Shown here one piece after another: positions 40,914-51,342 of a stretch of DNA of 64,000 nucleotides. Every line of letters begins with the position of its first letter. The first letter of the stretch is position 1. A program made the position numbers and the translations under genes. The notes under the pieces were generated by a model. It was given only the letters and a program-made list of their open reading frames with translations. It was not told where the DNA came from and searched no databases. The stretch spans positions 124,001 to 188,000 of the forward strand of contig NZ_NOKT01000018.1 in the NCBI RefSeq assembly GCF_002237655.1, in the 5' to 3' direction. The DNA is from Streptomyces sp. XY006. Lineage in GTDB: Bacteria; Actinomycetota; Actinomycetes; Streptomycetales; Streptomycetaceae.

Positions 40914-41599
40914 CAAAGTTCCGTCTGGTCGTCTTCGTCGTCGGTCCCCGGGTCCACCGGGCGGCCCGGCGCGTCGTCGTCGGGCGCGTCCGGGTCGAAC
41001 GACGGTACGCCCTCCTGGGTCTCGGCCTCGATCGCCTCCGCCTCCGGGAGGAAGGGCGCGAGCTCCGGGAGCTCGTCCAGACCGCGCAGGCCCATCCGCT
41101 CCAGGAAGTAGTTCGTCGTCCTGTACAGGATCGCACCTGTTTCGGGTTCCGTGCCCGCCTCCTCTATCAGCCCGCGCTGCAGGAGGGTGCGCATGACACC
41201 GTCGCAGTTCACTCCGCGTACGGCCGAGACCCGGCTGCGGCTGACCGGCTGGCGGTAGGCGACGACGGCCAGGGTCTCCAGCGCGGCCTGCGTGAGCCGG
41301 GCCTGCTGGCCGTCCAGCACGAAGCGCTCGACGGCGGGCGCGTAGGCGGCCCGGGTGTAGAACCGCCAGCCGTTCGCGACGAACCGCAGCTCGAAGCCGC
41401 GGCCCTGGACGGTGTACTCGTCGGCCAGCTCGCGCAGCGCGTCGGCGATCTGGCGCCGGGGCCGCTCCAGGATCTTCGCGAGGTGCTCCTCGGTCGCGGG
41501 TTCGTCCACGACCATGAGTACGGCCTCCAGGGCGGGCTTGAGGTCGAGGCCGGCGACGTCGCGCAGCCCGGCCGGGATCTCGGTGGCTTGTCGGCTCAC
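40913..41599 (-). CDS. scpB: Segregation and condensation protein ScpB
   Basis: 228 residues from GTG 41599, overlapping the scpA stop (GTGA). Two winged-helix domains: LKPALEAVLMVVDEPATEEHLAKIL and ARLTQAALETLAVVAYRQPVSRSRVSAVRGVNCDGVMRTLLQRGLI, the latter very typical. The acidic C-terminal tail is common in actinobacteria. Works with ScpA and SMC in chromosome condensation. Confidence 0.96.
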   Translation of the reverse strand: MSRQATEIPAGLRDVAGLDLKPALEAVLMVVDEPATEEHLAKILERPRRQIADALRELADEYTVQGRGFELRFVANGWRFYTRAAYAPAVERFVLDGQQARLTQAALETLAVVAYRQPVSRSRVSAVRGVNCDGVMRTLLQRGLIEEAGTEPETGAILYRTTNYFLERMGLRGLDELPELAPFLPEAEAIEAETQEGVPSFDPDAPDDDAPGRPVDPGTDDEDDQTEL

Positions 41600-42837
41600 G
41601 GCTTCTTCTCCTCCTCCGGCGGCTCGGGCGGCCGGTCGAACTCGTCCGTGACGGTCGGTGTCTCGTCGCCGTCCCCGCCGGTCCACCGCACGAGCAAGTC
41701 CCCGAGGGGGGCCTCCTGCTCCAGGGCGACGGCCTTCTCGCGGTACAGCTCCAGCAGGGCGAGGAAGCGCGCCACGACGGTCAGGGTGTCCTCGGTGTCG
41801 GCCACCAGCGCCCGGAAGCTGGCCTCGCCGAGCTCCCGCAGCCGGGCCACCACGATCCGCGCCTGCTCCTGCACGCTGACCAGCGGGGCGTGGATGTGGT
41901 CGACGTACACCTGCGGCCTGGGCCTGGGCTGCATCGCCTTCACGGCGAGCTTGGCGAATCCTTCCGCCCCGACGCTGATGACGACCTCGGGCAGCAGCTC
42001 GGCGTGGTGCGGCTCCAGCCCGACGGTACGGGGGTAGCGCCGGGCCTCGTCGTCGAGCCGCCCGCTGAAGATGTCGGCGACCTGCTTGTACGCGCGGTAC
42101 TGCAGCAGCCGCGCGAACAGCAGGTCCCGGGCCTCCAGCAGCGCGAGGTCGGCCTCGTCCTCCACCTCGGCGGCCGGCAGCAGCCGGGCCGCCTTCAGGT
42201 CGAGCAGGGTCGCCGCGACGACCAGGAACTCGGTCGTCTCGTCCAGGTCCCAGTCCGGCCCGAGGGCCCGGATGTACGCCATGAACTCGTCGGTCACCTT
42301 GGACAGCGCGACCTCGGTGACGTCCAGCTTGTGCCTGGAGATCAACTGCAACAGCAGATCGAACGGCCCCTCGAAGTTGGCGAGCCGGACCTTGAAGACC
42401 CCGTCGTCGCCACCGGCCTCCACGCCCGAGGACCCCACGGCGTCCCCCGCCTCCGGCACCTGCGCCCCGAGGACCGCACCGGCCCCGGGTTCGGTGCCGG
42501 CAGGGGGAGCCACGGGGAGCGTCTCGCGCTGGGCCCCGGCAGACCCGGGCGACGGCTGTCGCTCCTCGGCGTCGGCCGGGGCGGACGGCACGCCCGGGCC
42601 GGCGATCCCGGCCCCGCCGGGCGGTGCGGCCGGCCCGGCGGTGTCCTCACGCGGCCCAGCGGGCCGGTCCGGGTCCGCCGGCCGGTGAGGCGCACTCGGC
42701 TCGGCGACGGGCGGCTGCTCGGCAGGCTCCTCGGGAGGTCCGGGCGGGGCGGGGCGCGGCGCGCCCGGTCCCCTCCCCAGCGCGCGCCGGCGGCCGGCCG
42801 GGCCGCCGGGGGGTGGTGGGGAAGCGTTCGAGGTCAT
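41596..42837 (-). CDS. scpA: Segregation and condensation protein ScpA
   Basis: 413 residues. The first about 145 residues are a Pro/Ala/Gly-rich disordered extension, longer than in most ScpA proteins. The kleisin core follows: VRLANFEGPFDLLLQLISRHKLDVTEVALSKVTDEF, EFLVVAATLLDLKAARLLP, and a C-terminal winged helix (FLALLELYREKAVALEQEAPLGDL). Links ScpB and the SMC heads. Starts 18 bp after the RHH-like gene. Confidence 0.95.
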   Translation of the reverse strand: MTSNASPPPPGGPAGRRRALGRGPGAPRPAPPGPPEEPAEQPPVAEPSAPHRPADPDRPAGPREDTAGPAAPPGGAGIAGPGVPSAPADAEERQPSPGSAGAQRETLPVAPPAGTEPGAGAVLGAQVPEAGDAVGSSGVEAGGDDGVFKVRLANFEGPFDLLLQLISRHKLDVTEVALSKVTDEFMAYIRALGPDWDLDETTEFLVVAATLLDLKAARLLPAAEVEDEADLALLEARDLLFARLLQYRAYKQVADIFSGRLDDEARRYPRTVGLEPHHAELLPEVVISVGAEGFAKLAVKAMQPRPRPQVYVDHIHAPLVSVQEQARIVVARLRELGEASFRALVADTEDTLTVVARFLALLELYREKAVALEQEAPLGDLLVRWTGGDGDETPTVTDEFDRPPEPPEEEKKP

Positions 42838-42855
42838 GGCCCTCGCAGGCTACCG

Positions 42856-43407
42856 CTACCGCCCCCGCAGTCGTCGTACGAGGATGCTGGCGTCCCCGCG
42901 GGTCTCCAGGTCGGCGAGGACCACCGCGACCGCCTCGCGGACGATGCGGCCGCGGTCCACGGCCAGGCCGTGCTCGCCGCGGAGCACGAGACGGGCGTGC
43001 TCCAGGTCCATGAGCTCCTCGGCCGACACGTACACCGTGATCTTCTCGTCGTGCCGCTCACGGCCGCTGGGACGGCGCGCCGCGGCCCGCCCGCGCTTGC
43101 GGGGTGCCGCCGCGGCACCCGCGGCGGCAGAACCTTCCTGCGCCGCCGGCCGGCGGCCGGAGCGGCTGCGGGACTCCCCGGCCTCGGCCGCGTCGGCGTC
43201 CGCCGCGACATGCTCCGCGCCCTCGCCGTCGCCGCCCTGCGCGGGCACCGACTGCGGTGCGTCGTCCGCTGCCGCTGCCGCCGCGTCGCCCTCGCCCGCC
43301 GGAGCGGGCACCCGGGCGTCGCCGTTGGCCGGACGCCTGGGCGAGGACGACTGCAGTCCCATCCCCCCTGTCGTACGGAAGAGTTCGTCGGCCCCCGGCA
43401 GACTCAC
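42856..43407 (-). CDS. ParA-adjacent protein with ribbon-helix-helix-like C-terminus
   Basis: 183 residues from GTG 43407, overlapping the parA stop (GTGA); GTG 43419 is an alternative. Residues about 1-120 are Ala/Gly/Pro-rich and disordered with basic patches (APRKRGRAAARRPSGRERHD). The C-terminal about 60 residues (KITVYVSAEELMDLEHARLV, then a helix ending REAVAVVLADLE) have the beta-strand plus two-helix pattern of small RHH DNA-binding domains. Small RHH proteins serve as centromere-binding partners of ParA ATPases on plasmids, so this may be a ParA partner. Role not established. Confidence 0.72.
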   Translation of the reverse strand: MSLPGADELFRTTGGMGLQSSSPRRPANGDARVPAPAGEGDAAAAAADDAPQSVPAQGGDGEGAEHVAADADAAEAGESRSRSGRRPAAQEGSAAAGAAAAPRKRGRAAARRPSGRERHDEKITVYVSAEELMDLEHARLVLRGEHGLAVDRGRIVREAVAVVLADLETRGDASILVRRLRGR

Positions 43408-44573
43408 TCGGCGTGACACCGGGCGAGCACCTCCCTGGCGAGCTGGCGGTAGGCGGCGGCACCGACGGAGTTGGAGGCGTACGTGGTGATCGGCTCACCG
43501 GCGACCGTGGTCTCCGGGAAGCGGACCGTGCGCCCGATGACCGTGTGGTAGACGTGGTCGTCGAACGCCTCGACGACACGCGCGAGCACCTCACGGCTGT
43601 GCACCGTGCGCGAGTCGTACATCGTGGCGAGGATCCCGTCGAGCTCCAGGTCGGGGTTGAGCCGCTCCTGGACCTTCTCGATGGTCTCCGTCAGCAGCGC
43701 CACGCCCCGGAGGGCGAAGAACTCGCACTCCAGCGGCACGATCACCTTGTGCGCGGCCGTCAGGGCGTTGACCGTGAGCAGGCCGAGCGAGGGCTGGCAG
43801 TCGATGACGATGAAGTCGTAGTCGTCCAGCAGCGGCTTCAGGGCGCGCTGCAGGGTCGACTCGCGGGCGACCTCGGAGACGAGCTGGACCTCGGCCGCCG
43901 ACAGGTCGATGTTGCTGGGCAGCAGGTCCATGTTCGGGACCGCCGTCTTCAGCAGCACCTCGTCGGCCGCCATCCCCCGCTCCATGAGCAGGTTGTAGAC
44001 GGTGAGGTCGAGCTCCATCGGGTTGACGCCGAGTCCGACCGACAGCGCGCCCTGCGGGTCGAAGTCCACGAGCAGGACACGGCGTCCGTACTCCGCGAGC
44101 GCGGCACCCAGGTTGATGGTCGACGTGGTCTTGCCGACGCCGCCCTTCTGGTTGCACATCGCGATGATCTTCGCGGGTCCGTGGTCGGTCAGCGGGCCCG
44201 GGATCGGGAAGTACGGCAGCGGACGCCCGGTCGGGCCGATGCGCTCCCGGCGCTGTCTGGCAGCGTCGGGCGCGAGAGTGGCCGCGTACTCGGGGTCGGG
44301 CTCGTACTCCGCGTCGGGGTCGTAGAAGTGCCCCTCGGGCAGTTCGTCGTAGTCGGCGAAGTGGTTGTGGGGCGCGCCACTTCCGTCGCCGGCCATGGCG
44401 TTCACGTGATGGCCATCCATCTTCTGGTGTGCTGTGTGAGTCGCCTGCTGACTCTGGTGGGCTGCGAAGGTGCGCACAGCGACGGAGCCGACAGCCGCGA
44501 ACCCCGCGGGCCCCTGGTCCCGTGCAGGCATTCCTGGTTGACCACCCCCGGGAGTAAATGTCGACTCATTCAC
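43404..44573 (-). CDS. ParA-family ATPase (ParA/Soj-like, scp-linked paralogue)
   Basis: 389 residues, GTG 44573 with AAGGAGGT about 11 nt upstream. The first about 130 residues are a His/Gln/Asp-rich disordered extension. The ATPase domain has the deviant Walker A NQKGGVGKTTSTINLG near 139-150, the A' motif LLVDFDPQGALSVGLG, and Walker B FIVIDCQPSLGLLTVNAL. This is not the parAB operon copy near the origin (no parB follows); it is the copy next to scpAB seen in many actinobacteria. Likely acts in chromosome organisation. Confidence 0.92.
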   Translation of the reverse strand: MNESTFTPGGGQPGMPARDQGPAGFAAVGSVAVRTFAAHQSQQATHTAHQKMDGHHVNAMAGDGSGAPHNHFADYDELPEGHFYDPDAEYEPDPEYAATLAPDAARQRRERIGPTGRPLPYFPIPGPLTDHGPAKIIAMCNQKGGVGKTTSTINLGAALAEYGRRVLLVDFDPQGALSVGLGVNPMELDLTVYNLLMERGMAADEVLLKTAVPNMDLLPSNIDLSAAEVQLVSEVARESTLQRALKPLLDDYDFIVIDCQPSLGLLTVNALTAAHKVIVPLECEFFALRGVALLTETIEKVQERLNPDLELDGILATMYDSRTVHSREVLARVVEAFDDHVYHTVIGRTVRFPETTVAGEPITTYASNSVGAAAYRQLAREVLARCHAE

Positions 44574-44956
44574 AAGTCGTCTTACCTCCTTGGTGACCAG
44601 GAAACTTCTAGACAGGTCAGCGTGGCACCATGCCGACGGTTGGCGACTCTATGGCGTGTCGGGCGTCCGCAGCAACACAATCCGCCGGACCCGGCCCGAT
44701 GTGTCGGCAATGAAACATCCCGCTGTCAAGGGCGTACGGCCGTCGCACGGCAGGTTTCACCGGTGTGCGAATCGGTTGAAGGGTTACGTTCGAGGCGAGT
44801 TGCCCGAGAATCGCGAAGTGACCATACACACATCCGGCCGGACCTTGTCGGGCAAGGTCCGGCCGGGTGCGCGGCGTTGACGACACGTGTTGACGTATCG
44901 CCTTTGCCGTCGGGTGACTTAGCCGATTTACCGGCCGTCGCGTGCGGGTCGGGGGC
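44574..44956. other. Intergenic region between parA-like and ald genes
   Basis: 383 bp without a supported gene; short open frames here have no ribosome site or family match. It contains the ald terminator at 44834-44866. The promoter of the parA operon should lie at about 44590-44700, but no clear hexamer pair was recognised. The parS sequence GTTTCACGTGAAAC was not found. Confidence 0.55.
44834..44866 (-). terminator. Terminator of ald
   Basis: 14-bp perfect stem CCGGCCGGACCTTG / CAAGGTCCGGCCGG with a 5-nt loop, about 90 bp after the ald stop codon. Confidence 0.6.
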
Positions 44957-46081
44957 TCAGCCGAGCAGCGAGGACAGCTCGACGTGCTCCACGCCGTGCG
45001 CCTCCGCGACCTCGCGGTAAACGACCTTGCCGTCATGCGTGTTGAGGCCCTTGGCCAGCGCCGGGTCGCGGCGCAGCGCGTCCACCCAGCCGTGGTTGGC
45101 CAGTTCCACGATGTACGGCAGCGTGGCGTTGGTCAGCGCGTAGGTGGAGGTGTTGGGCACCGCGCCGGGCATGTTGGCGACGCAGTAGAAGACCGACTCG
45201 TGGACCGGGAAGGTCGGCTCGGCGTGGGTGGTCGGGCGGGAGTCCTCGAAGCAGCCGCCCTGGTCGATCGCGATGTCGACAAGGACACTTCCGGGCTTCA
45301 TCCGCGAGACGAGCTCGTTGGTGACCAGCTTCGGGGCCTTGGCGCCGGGGATCAGCACCGCGCCGATGACGAGGTCGGCCTCCAGGCAGGCCTTCTCCAG
45401 CTCGAAGGCGTTGGAGACGACGGTCTGGATCTTCGTGCCGAAGATCTTGTCGGCCTCGCGGAGCTTGTTGATGTCCTTGTCGAGCAGGGTCACGTGGAAG
45501 CCCATGCCGATGGCGATCTGCGCGGCGTTCCAGCCGGAGACGCCGCCGCCGATCACGACGGCACGGCCGGCCAGCACGCCCGGGACACCGCCGGGCAGCA
45601 CACCGCGGCCGCCGTTGGCGCGCATCAGGTGGTAGGCGCCGACCTGCGGGGCCAGCCGGCCCGCGACCTCGGACATCGGAGCGAGCAGCGGCAGCGCGCG
45701 GCTGGGCAGCTCGACGGTCTCGTAGGCGATGGCGGTGGTGCCGGACTCCAGCAGGGCGTCCGTGCACTCCTTGGACGCGGCCAGGTGCAGGTAGGTGAAG
45801 AGCGTCTGGTCCTTGCGGAGGCGGTGGTACTCCTCGGCGATGGGCTCCTTGACCTTCAGCAGGAGGTCGGCGGTGGCCCACACCTCGTCGGCGGTGTCCA
45901 GGATCCGCGCACCGGCGGCGACGTACTCCTCGTTCGTGATCGAGGAGCCGACACCGGCGTCGCGCTCGATGACGACCTGGTGGCCGTGGCGCACCAGCTC
46001 GTGCACGCCGGCGGGGGTGATGGCCACCCGGAACTCGTTGTTCTTGACCTCGCGGGGGATGCCGACCTTCACGTCGATCAC
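44957..46081 (-). CDS. ald: Alanine dehydrogenase
   Basis: 374 residues. VKVGIPREVKNNEFRVAITPAGVHELVRHGHQVVIE is the family N-terminus; LLLKVKEPIAEEY has the catalytic Lys, LFTYLHLAAS the catalytic His, and GGGVSGWNAAQIAIGMG the NAD fold at about 172-188. Interconverts L-alanine and pyruvate plus ammonia. AAGGA is only 2 nt before GTG 46081 but 11 nt before GTG 46072, so the second GTG may be used; the usual protein begins MIDVKVG, favouring 46081. A promoter lies at 46179-46206 and a possible operator at 46097-46126. Confidence 0.96.
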   Translation of the reverse strand: MIDVKVGIPREVKNNEFRVAITPAGVHELVRHGHQVVIERDAGVGSSITNEEYVAAGARILDTADEVWATADLLLKVKEPIAEEYHRLRKDQTLFTYLHLAASKECTDALLESGTTAIAYETVELPSRALPLLAPMSEVAGRLAPQVGAYHLMRANGGRGVLPGGVPGVLAGRAVVIGGGVSGWNAAQIAIGMGFHVTLLDKDINKLREADKIFGTKIQTVVSNAFELEKACLEADLVIGAVLIPGAKAPKLVTNELVSRMKPGSVLVDIAIDQGGCFEDSRPTTHAEPTFPVHESVFYCVANMPGAVPNTSTYALTNATLPYIVELANHGWVDALRRDPALAKGLNTHDGKVVYREVAEAHGVEHVELSSLLG

Positions 46082-46096
46082 GGTCCTTGGCTCAGA

Positions 46097-46126
46097 GGGT
46101 ATGGGGGGTATTTCTTAGACATACCC
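46097..46126. promoter_or_regulatory. Inverted repeat in the ald leader
   Basis: GGGTATG and CATACCC, perfect 7-bp arms separated by 16 bp, with an extra GGTAT copy inside. Located 16-45 bp upstream of the ald start. Possible operator for an Lrp/AldR-type regulator. Confidence 0.4.
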
Positions 46127-46178
46127 GGGCACGCACGGGCACACCGGGAGAGACCGCAGGAGAACGTGCGGCAGAGCC

Positions 46179-46206
46179 AGTCTAATGAAGGTGTTCCCGC
46201 TGTCTA
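46179..46206 (-). promoter_or_regulatory. Promoter of ald
   Basis: Minus-strand TAGACA (46206-46201) and TAGACT (46184-46179) are 16 bp apart, near the principal sigma consensus. It lies between the stop of the STAND gene and ald, so ald is transcribed separately. Confidence 0.5.
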
Positions 46207-46219
46207 GCCTTCCATTGCA

Positions 46220-48259
46220 TCAATCTTCAGCGGATGCGGTACGGATTTCGCAGGCGTCGGGTTCGGTTTGAAGGTTTGAGTCGCCGAGAATCCGCTCGGC
46301 GGCGCCCCGGTGCAGCCCGGCCGAGGCGGGATCGCCGAGGTGTTCGAGGGTGTCGGCGACCCGCAGGTGCAGCGCGGCCTGCAGCCGGGTGTCCTCCGCG
46401 CGCCGGGCCCATTCGACGGCCTCGCGGCAGGTGCGCAGCGACTCCTCGGGCCGGCCCGCGTACTCCTGGACCCGCGCCAGTTCGCTCAACGCCCGCGCCT
46501 GGGCGGCCACGTCGCCGTTCTTGCGGTGCCCGGCGATCGCCGAACGCCAGTTGCGCAGCGCCTCGCCGTAGCGGCCCGCGAAGGTGTGTGCGGCGGCGAT
46601 ACGCCCGTACAGCCGGGCGGCGTCGGCGCGCTCGTCCCGGGCGAGCCGCTCGGTCAGGGCCCGGCCGAACCAGTCGGCGGCCCGGTCGAAGTCCCCGAGC
46701 TCCAGGTGCGCGCCCCCCACGGATTCCATCGCGCGGCCGGTCGCGTAGGTGTCGTTCACCTCACGTCCGGCGTCCAGGGCGGCCCGGTAGCGGGCCAGGG
46801 CGTCGGCCGTGCGGCCGGTGCGGGCGTCGAGGTCGCCGAGGTTCAGCAGGGCGGCGGCCTTCTCCCGGGGCAGGTCCCGGCGCTCGGCGATGTCGAGGAC
46901 CAGGCTGTGCACGACGTACAGGTCGGGGGCGGCCGCCCGGGTCCCGACATGCGCCACCATGGCCCTGACCAGCTGCGACATCAGCCGCCTCGCCAGGGTG
47001 TCCAGCTCCCCGTCGGCGACCGCGAGCCGGGCCGCGGCGAGCAGCGCGGGCCGGGTCAGGCGCAGCCACTCGGCGGCCGCCCGCGGGGTGGGGAAACGCA
47101 GCGCCCGCGGCATGTCGAGGAGTTTCTGGCGTGCCTGGGCGCTGTCGGTCTCGGTGATCGCCCGGCAGGCCTGCAGCAGCCGTACGGTCCGCTCCAGCAT
47201 GCGGGCGCGGGCCAGCTGGAGCTCGGCCGGGCGCTCGTGGTGCCGGACGAGGAGGCGGAGCTGGTCGTGCAGGCAGCCGGGCACCTCGTACTGGGGCAGC
47301 GGTGAGTCGACCGCGTGCAGGAAACCGAGGGCGACGAGGTCGTCGAGGGTGGTGCGGGCGGTGCCCACCGAGCAGCCGGCGAGGGCGGAGGCGACCTGCG
47401 GGTCGACCAGGCCGGCCGGGGCGAGGGCGAGCAGGCGCAGCATCCGGGCGGCCGAGGCGGGCAGGGCGGCGTACGCGAGCCGGAAGACCCGGGTGAGGGC
47501 GGTGCCCTCGGGCTCCTCGGCACGCAGCTGCTTGGCCAGGTCGGAGACGGCCGCCTTGGGCCGGGCCGCGAGCCAGCCGCCCGCCAGCATCAGCGCGGCG
47601 GGCTGCCCCTGGCACTCCTCGGCGAGGCCCTCGGCGGCCCGGGGGTCGACGGTGATGCGGACGGAGCCGGTGTGCCGCGAGAGCAGCTCCACCCCGGACT
47701 TGGCGTCCAGGCCGCCCAGGGTGCAGGGGCGGACGTCCGGGATGCCGGTGAGCGGGCCCCGGGAGACCGCGACGACCAGGCAGTCCGGCGTGTCGGGCAG
47801 CAGCGCGTCGACCTGCTCGGCGTCGGCGGCGTCGTCCAGCAGGAGCAGCACGCGCCGGTCGGCGAGGGCGGTGCGCAGGGCGTCGGTCAGGTCGTCCTCG
47901 CCGGCTCCGGCCGGGGCCTGCTCCTCCAGGGCGGCGAGCAGGTCGCGGGCGGCGCGCTCGACGGGTACGGGGGTGCCGTCGGGGTCGGTGAGGCGGGCGC
48001 GCAGCACCCCGTCCGGGTAGCGGTCCGCGACCTGCCGTGCGAGTTCCCCGGCGAGTGCGGTGCGGCCCGAGCCGGGGCGGCCGGCGATGAGCAGCACGCG
48101 CGCTCGGGGTGCCTTGCGGCCCGCCAGGGTGTCCAGTCCGGCGCGCTCGATGTCGGCGCGCAGCTCCTTCAACTCCCGTGTGCGGCCCAGGAACTGGTGC
48201 TCCGCGGCAGCGCGCCCGGCCGGCCGCACGTCGCCTGTCTCCACGACCTGATCCGTCAC
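46220..48259 (-). CDS. STAND-type (NB-ARC-like) ATPase with TPR repeats
   Basis: 679 residues from GTG 48259 (GGGAG 8 nt upstream). After FLGRTRELKELRADIERA comes the nucleotide-binding domain: phosphate loop IAGRPGSGRTALAGELA near residue 61, with Arg in place of the Walker A Lys; Walker B RRVLLLLDDAADAEQ; a GxP-like GQPAALMLAGGWLA. A winged-helix region follows (LRLLALAPAGLVDPQVASALAG), and about 460-660 are TPR repeats (AALLNLGDLDARTGRTADALARYRAALDAGRE, RAMESVGGAHLELGDFDRAADWFGRAL). The C-terminal part of AfsR/SARP-like regulators has this layout, but no DNA-binding SARP domain is present. Signalling or defence-type ATPase switch; partner unknown. Confidence 0.88.
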   Translation of the reverse strand: MTDQVVETGDVRPAGRAAAEHQFLGRTRELKELRADIERAGLDTLAGRKAPRARVLLIAGRPGSGRTALAGELARQVADRYPDGVLRARLTDPDGTPVPVERAARDLLAALEEQAPAGAGEDDLTDALRTALADRRVLLLLDDAADAEQVDALLPDTPDCLVVAVSRGPLTGIPDVRPCTLGGLDAKSGVELLSRHTGSVRITVDPRAAEGLAEECQGQPAALMLAGGWLAARPKAAVSDLAKQLRAEEPEGTALTRVFRLAYAALPASAARMLRLLALAPAGLVDPQVASALAGCSVGTARTTLDDLVALGFLHAVDSPLPQYEVPGCLHDQLRLLVRHHERPAELQLARARMLERTVRLLQACRAITETDSAQARQKLLDMPRALRFPTPRAAAEWLRLTRPALLAAARLAVADGELDTLARRLMSQLVRAMVAHVGTRAAAPDLYVVHSLVLDIAERRDLPREKAAALLNLGDLDARTGRTADALARYRAALDAGREVNDTYATGRAMESVGGAHLELGDFDRAADWFGRALTERLARDERADAARLYGRIAAAHTFAGRYGEALRNWRSAIAGHRKNGDVAAQARALSELARVQEYAGRPEESLRTCREAVEWARRAEDTRLQAALHLRVADTLEHLGDPASAGLHRGAAERILGDSNLQTEPDACEIRTASAED

Positions 48260-48499
48260 GGGCCACACTCCCGTCCACCGCACCTGCGAGCCCGCCGGGA
48301 CTCCGGTGCGGGCGTGCTCAGAGCCTAGTTCACGCTCTGCAACGTCCCCGGAGGAGCAGGGCGGGCACATCCCCCGATCGGATCAGCAGATCGTAGGACT
48401 GACGGTGCCGGGCCCGAAGGGCGCGGGGAACGGCGCGACCGACCACGACGGCGCCGCACCGCCCCGACGGCCGCGACACCCTCCTCGCCCGTGGAGCGG

Positions 48500-49126
48500 C
48501 TACGCCTCGAAGGGACGCGCCGGCCAGGGAGCCTGCGCCGGACGCAGCGCGTCGAGCCCGTCACCGGCCCGCGCGGCGACCAGCGACAGGACGCCCACCA
48601 CCAGGCAGTTGTTGTGGAGGTCGCCGCCCAGCACGCCCCGGACCAGCTCCTCGACCGGCACCCGGTCGAGCTCCATGTCGGCCTCCTCCTCCTCGACCGC
48701 GAAGCGCTCCCCCTCGGCCTCGGACAGATCGCGCGCGAGGAAGATCCGCACGGCCTCGTCGCAGCCGCCGGGGGTGGTGTAGACGTCGGTCAGCACCCGC
48801 CAGTCCTCGGCCTTGACGTGCGCCTCCTCGTACAGCTCGCGCTGCGCGGCGTGCAGCGGGTTCTCGCCGGGGACGTCGAGCAGCCCGGCCGGGATCTCCC
48901 ACAGCTTGTGGCGCACGGGGTGGCGGTACTGGCGCAGGACCAGGACGCGGTCGGCCTCGTCGAGGGCGAGGACGGCGACGGAGCCGGGGTGGACCTGGTA
49001 GTCACGGCCGACCACGGTGCCGTCGGGCATGACCACGTCGTCGGTCCGGACGGAGGTCTTGTTGCCCACGAAGGGCGTGTCCGTCGCCCGGATCTCCCAC
49101 TCCTCCGGGGTGTCCTTGATCGTCAT
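48500..49126 (-). CDS. ADP-ribose pyrophosphatase-like Nudix hydrolase
   Basis: 208 residues from ATG 49126 (GGAAGGAC upstream). VLALDEADRVLVLRQYRHPVRHKLWEIPAGLLD and the Nudix box around GENPLHAAQRELYEEAHV (E-x7-REUxEE) match the ADP-ribose pyrophosphatase branch; the usual Gly in the last position is Ala-His. Acidic loop EGERFAVEEEEADMELDRV. Hydrolyses ADP-ribose or a related nucleotide sugar. Downstream of pyrG on the same strand, after the pyrG terminator. Confidence 0.9.
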   Translation of the reverse strand: MTIKDTPEEWEIRATDTPFVGNKTSVRTDDVVMPDGTVVGRDYQVHPGSVAVLALDEADRVLVLRQYRHPVRHKLWEIPAGLLDVPGENPLHAAQRELYEEAHVKAEDWRVLTDVYTTPGGCDEAVRIFLARDLSEAEGERFAVEEEEADMELDRVPVEELVRGVLGGDLHNNCLVVGVLSLVAARAGDGLDALRPAQAPWPARPFEA

Positions 49127-49168
49127 GCCTGTCCTTCCACGTGCCTGCACGACCTGCCGAAACAAAAC

Positions 49169-49202
49169 CGGGGTGCACACCCTTTGAAGGGATGCACCCC
49201 GG
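49169..49202 (-). terminator. Terminator of pyrG
   Basis: Outer stem CCGGGGTGCA / TGCACCCCGG with an inner CCCTT/AAGGG hairpin; on the minus strand it is followed by TTTTGTTT. It lies 20 bp after the pyrG stop. Confidence 0.8.
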
Positions 49203-49221
49203 CCACCGTACAACTGGTGTG

Positions 49222-50868
<1,647 letters not shown>

Positions 50869-51342
50869 GGCCAAGAGGGGGCTCCCGTGGTCGCGATCTG
50901 GGGGTGCGGTTCGGGGGTCAGACGCCCACCGGTCCACGGGCTACCAGCGTATCAGCGCCGCGAGGTGATGGCTTCCGGCCACGCTCCGCACACATTCCGA
51001 CACGGGGCGATCATCGTCACCGGCCCCTCACCCGCTGCTCACTCGTTCGGCGTACCCGCCTTGCCGCGACGGGCACCCGGAACATCCGCGTGCGTCGTAT
51101 CCTGCTCGGACACTCGCTGCCGAGCCCGTCCGGCCCAACGGCACCACCCCCCGCCCGTAAGCACCGGAACAACGTGAGCTCGTCAGTTCGTTGAGCGACA
51201 ATTGGCGCTTTGCGTCACGGCCGAGTGAACTGTTTTGCTTCATCGCTCAACGACGCATTGCAAGACCTGCTGAAAACCCCCCTTGACCGCACTAGCGACA
51301 GCCCCCTCGCGGGGTGACGTGGCCGTTCGACTGGAGTTGCAC
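50869..51342. other. Divergent intergenic region between pyrG and the GH15 gene
   Basis: 474 bp. Part of it (51283-51342) could be coding if the GH15 gene starts at TTG 51283. It contains an exact 10-bp inverted repeat, CGTTGAGCGA at 51189-51198 and TCGCTCAACG at 51243-51252. No other gene seen. Confidence 0.5.
51189..51252. promoter_or_regulatory. Widely spaced 10-bp inverted repeat upstream of the GH15 gene
   Basis: CGTTGAGCGA and TCGCTCAACG are exact complements separated by 44 bp of AT-richer sequence. Such spacing could serve two half-operators or a cruciform; the sequence between looks promoter-like. Confidence 0.35.

Noticed and set aside
44590..44880. Small open frame (96 codons) between the parA-like and ald genes
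   Set aside because: No ribosome site or recognisable product, and it runs through the ald terminator hairpin.
44574..44956. parS site near the ParA-like gene
   Set aside because: GTTTCACGTGAAAC is absent; the GTTTCAC half near 44753 continues with a non-matching sequence.
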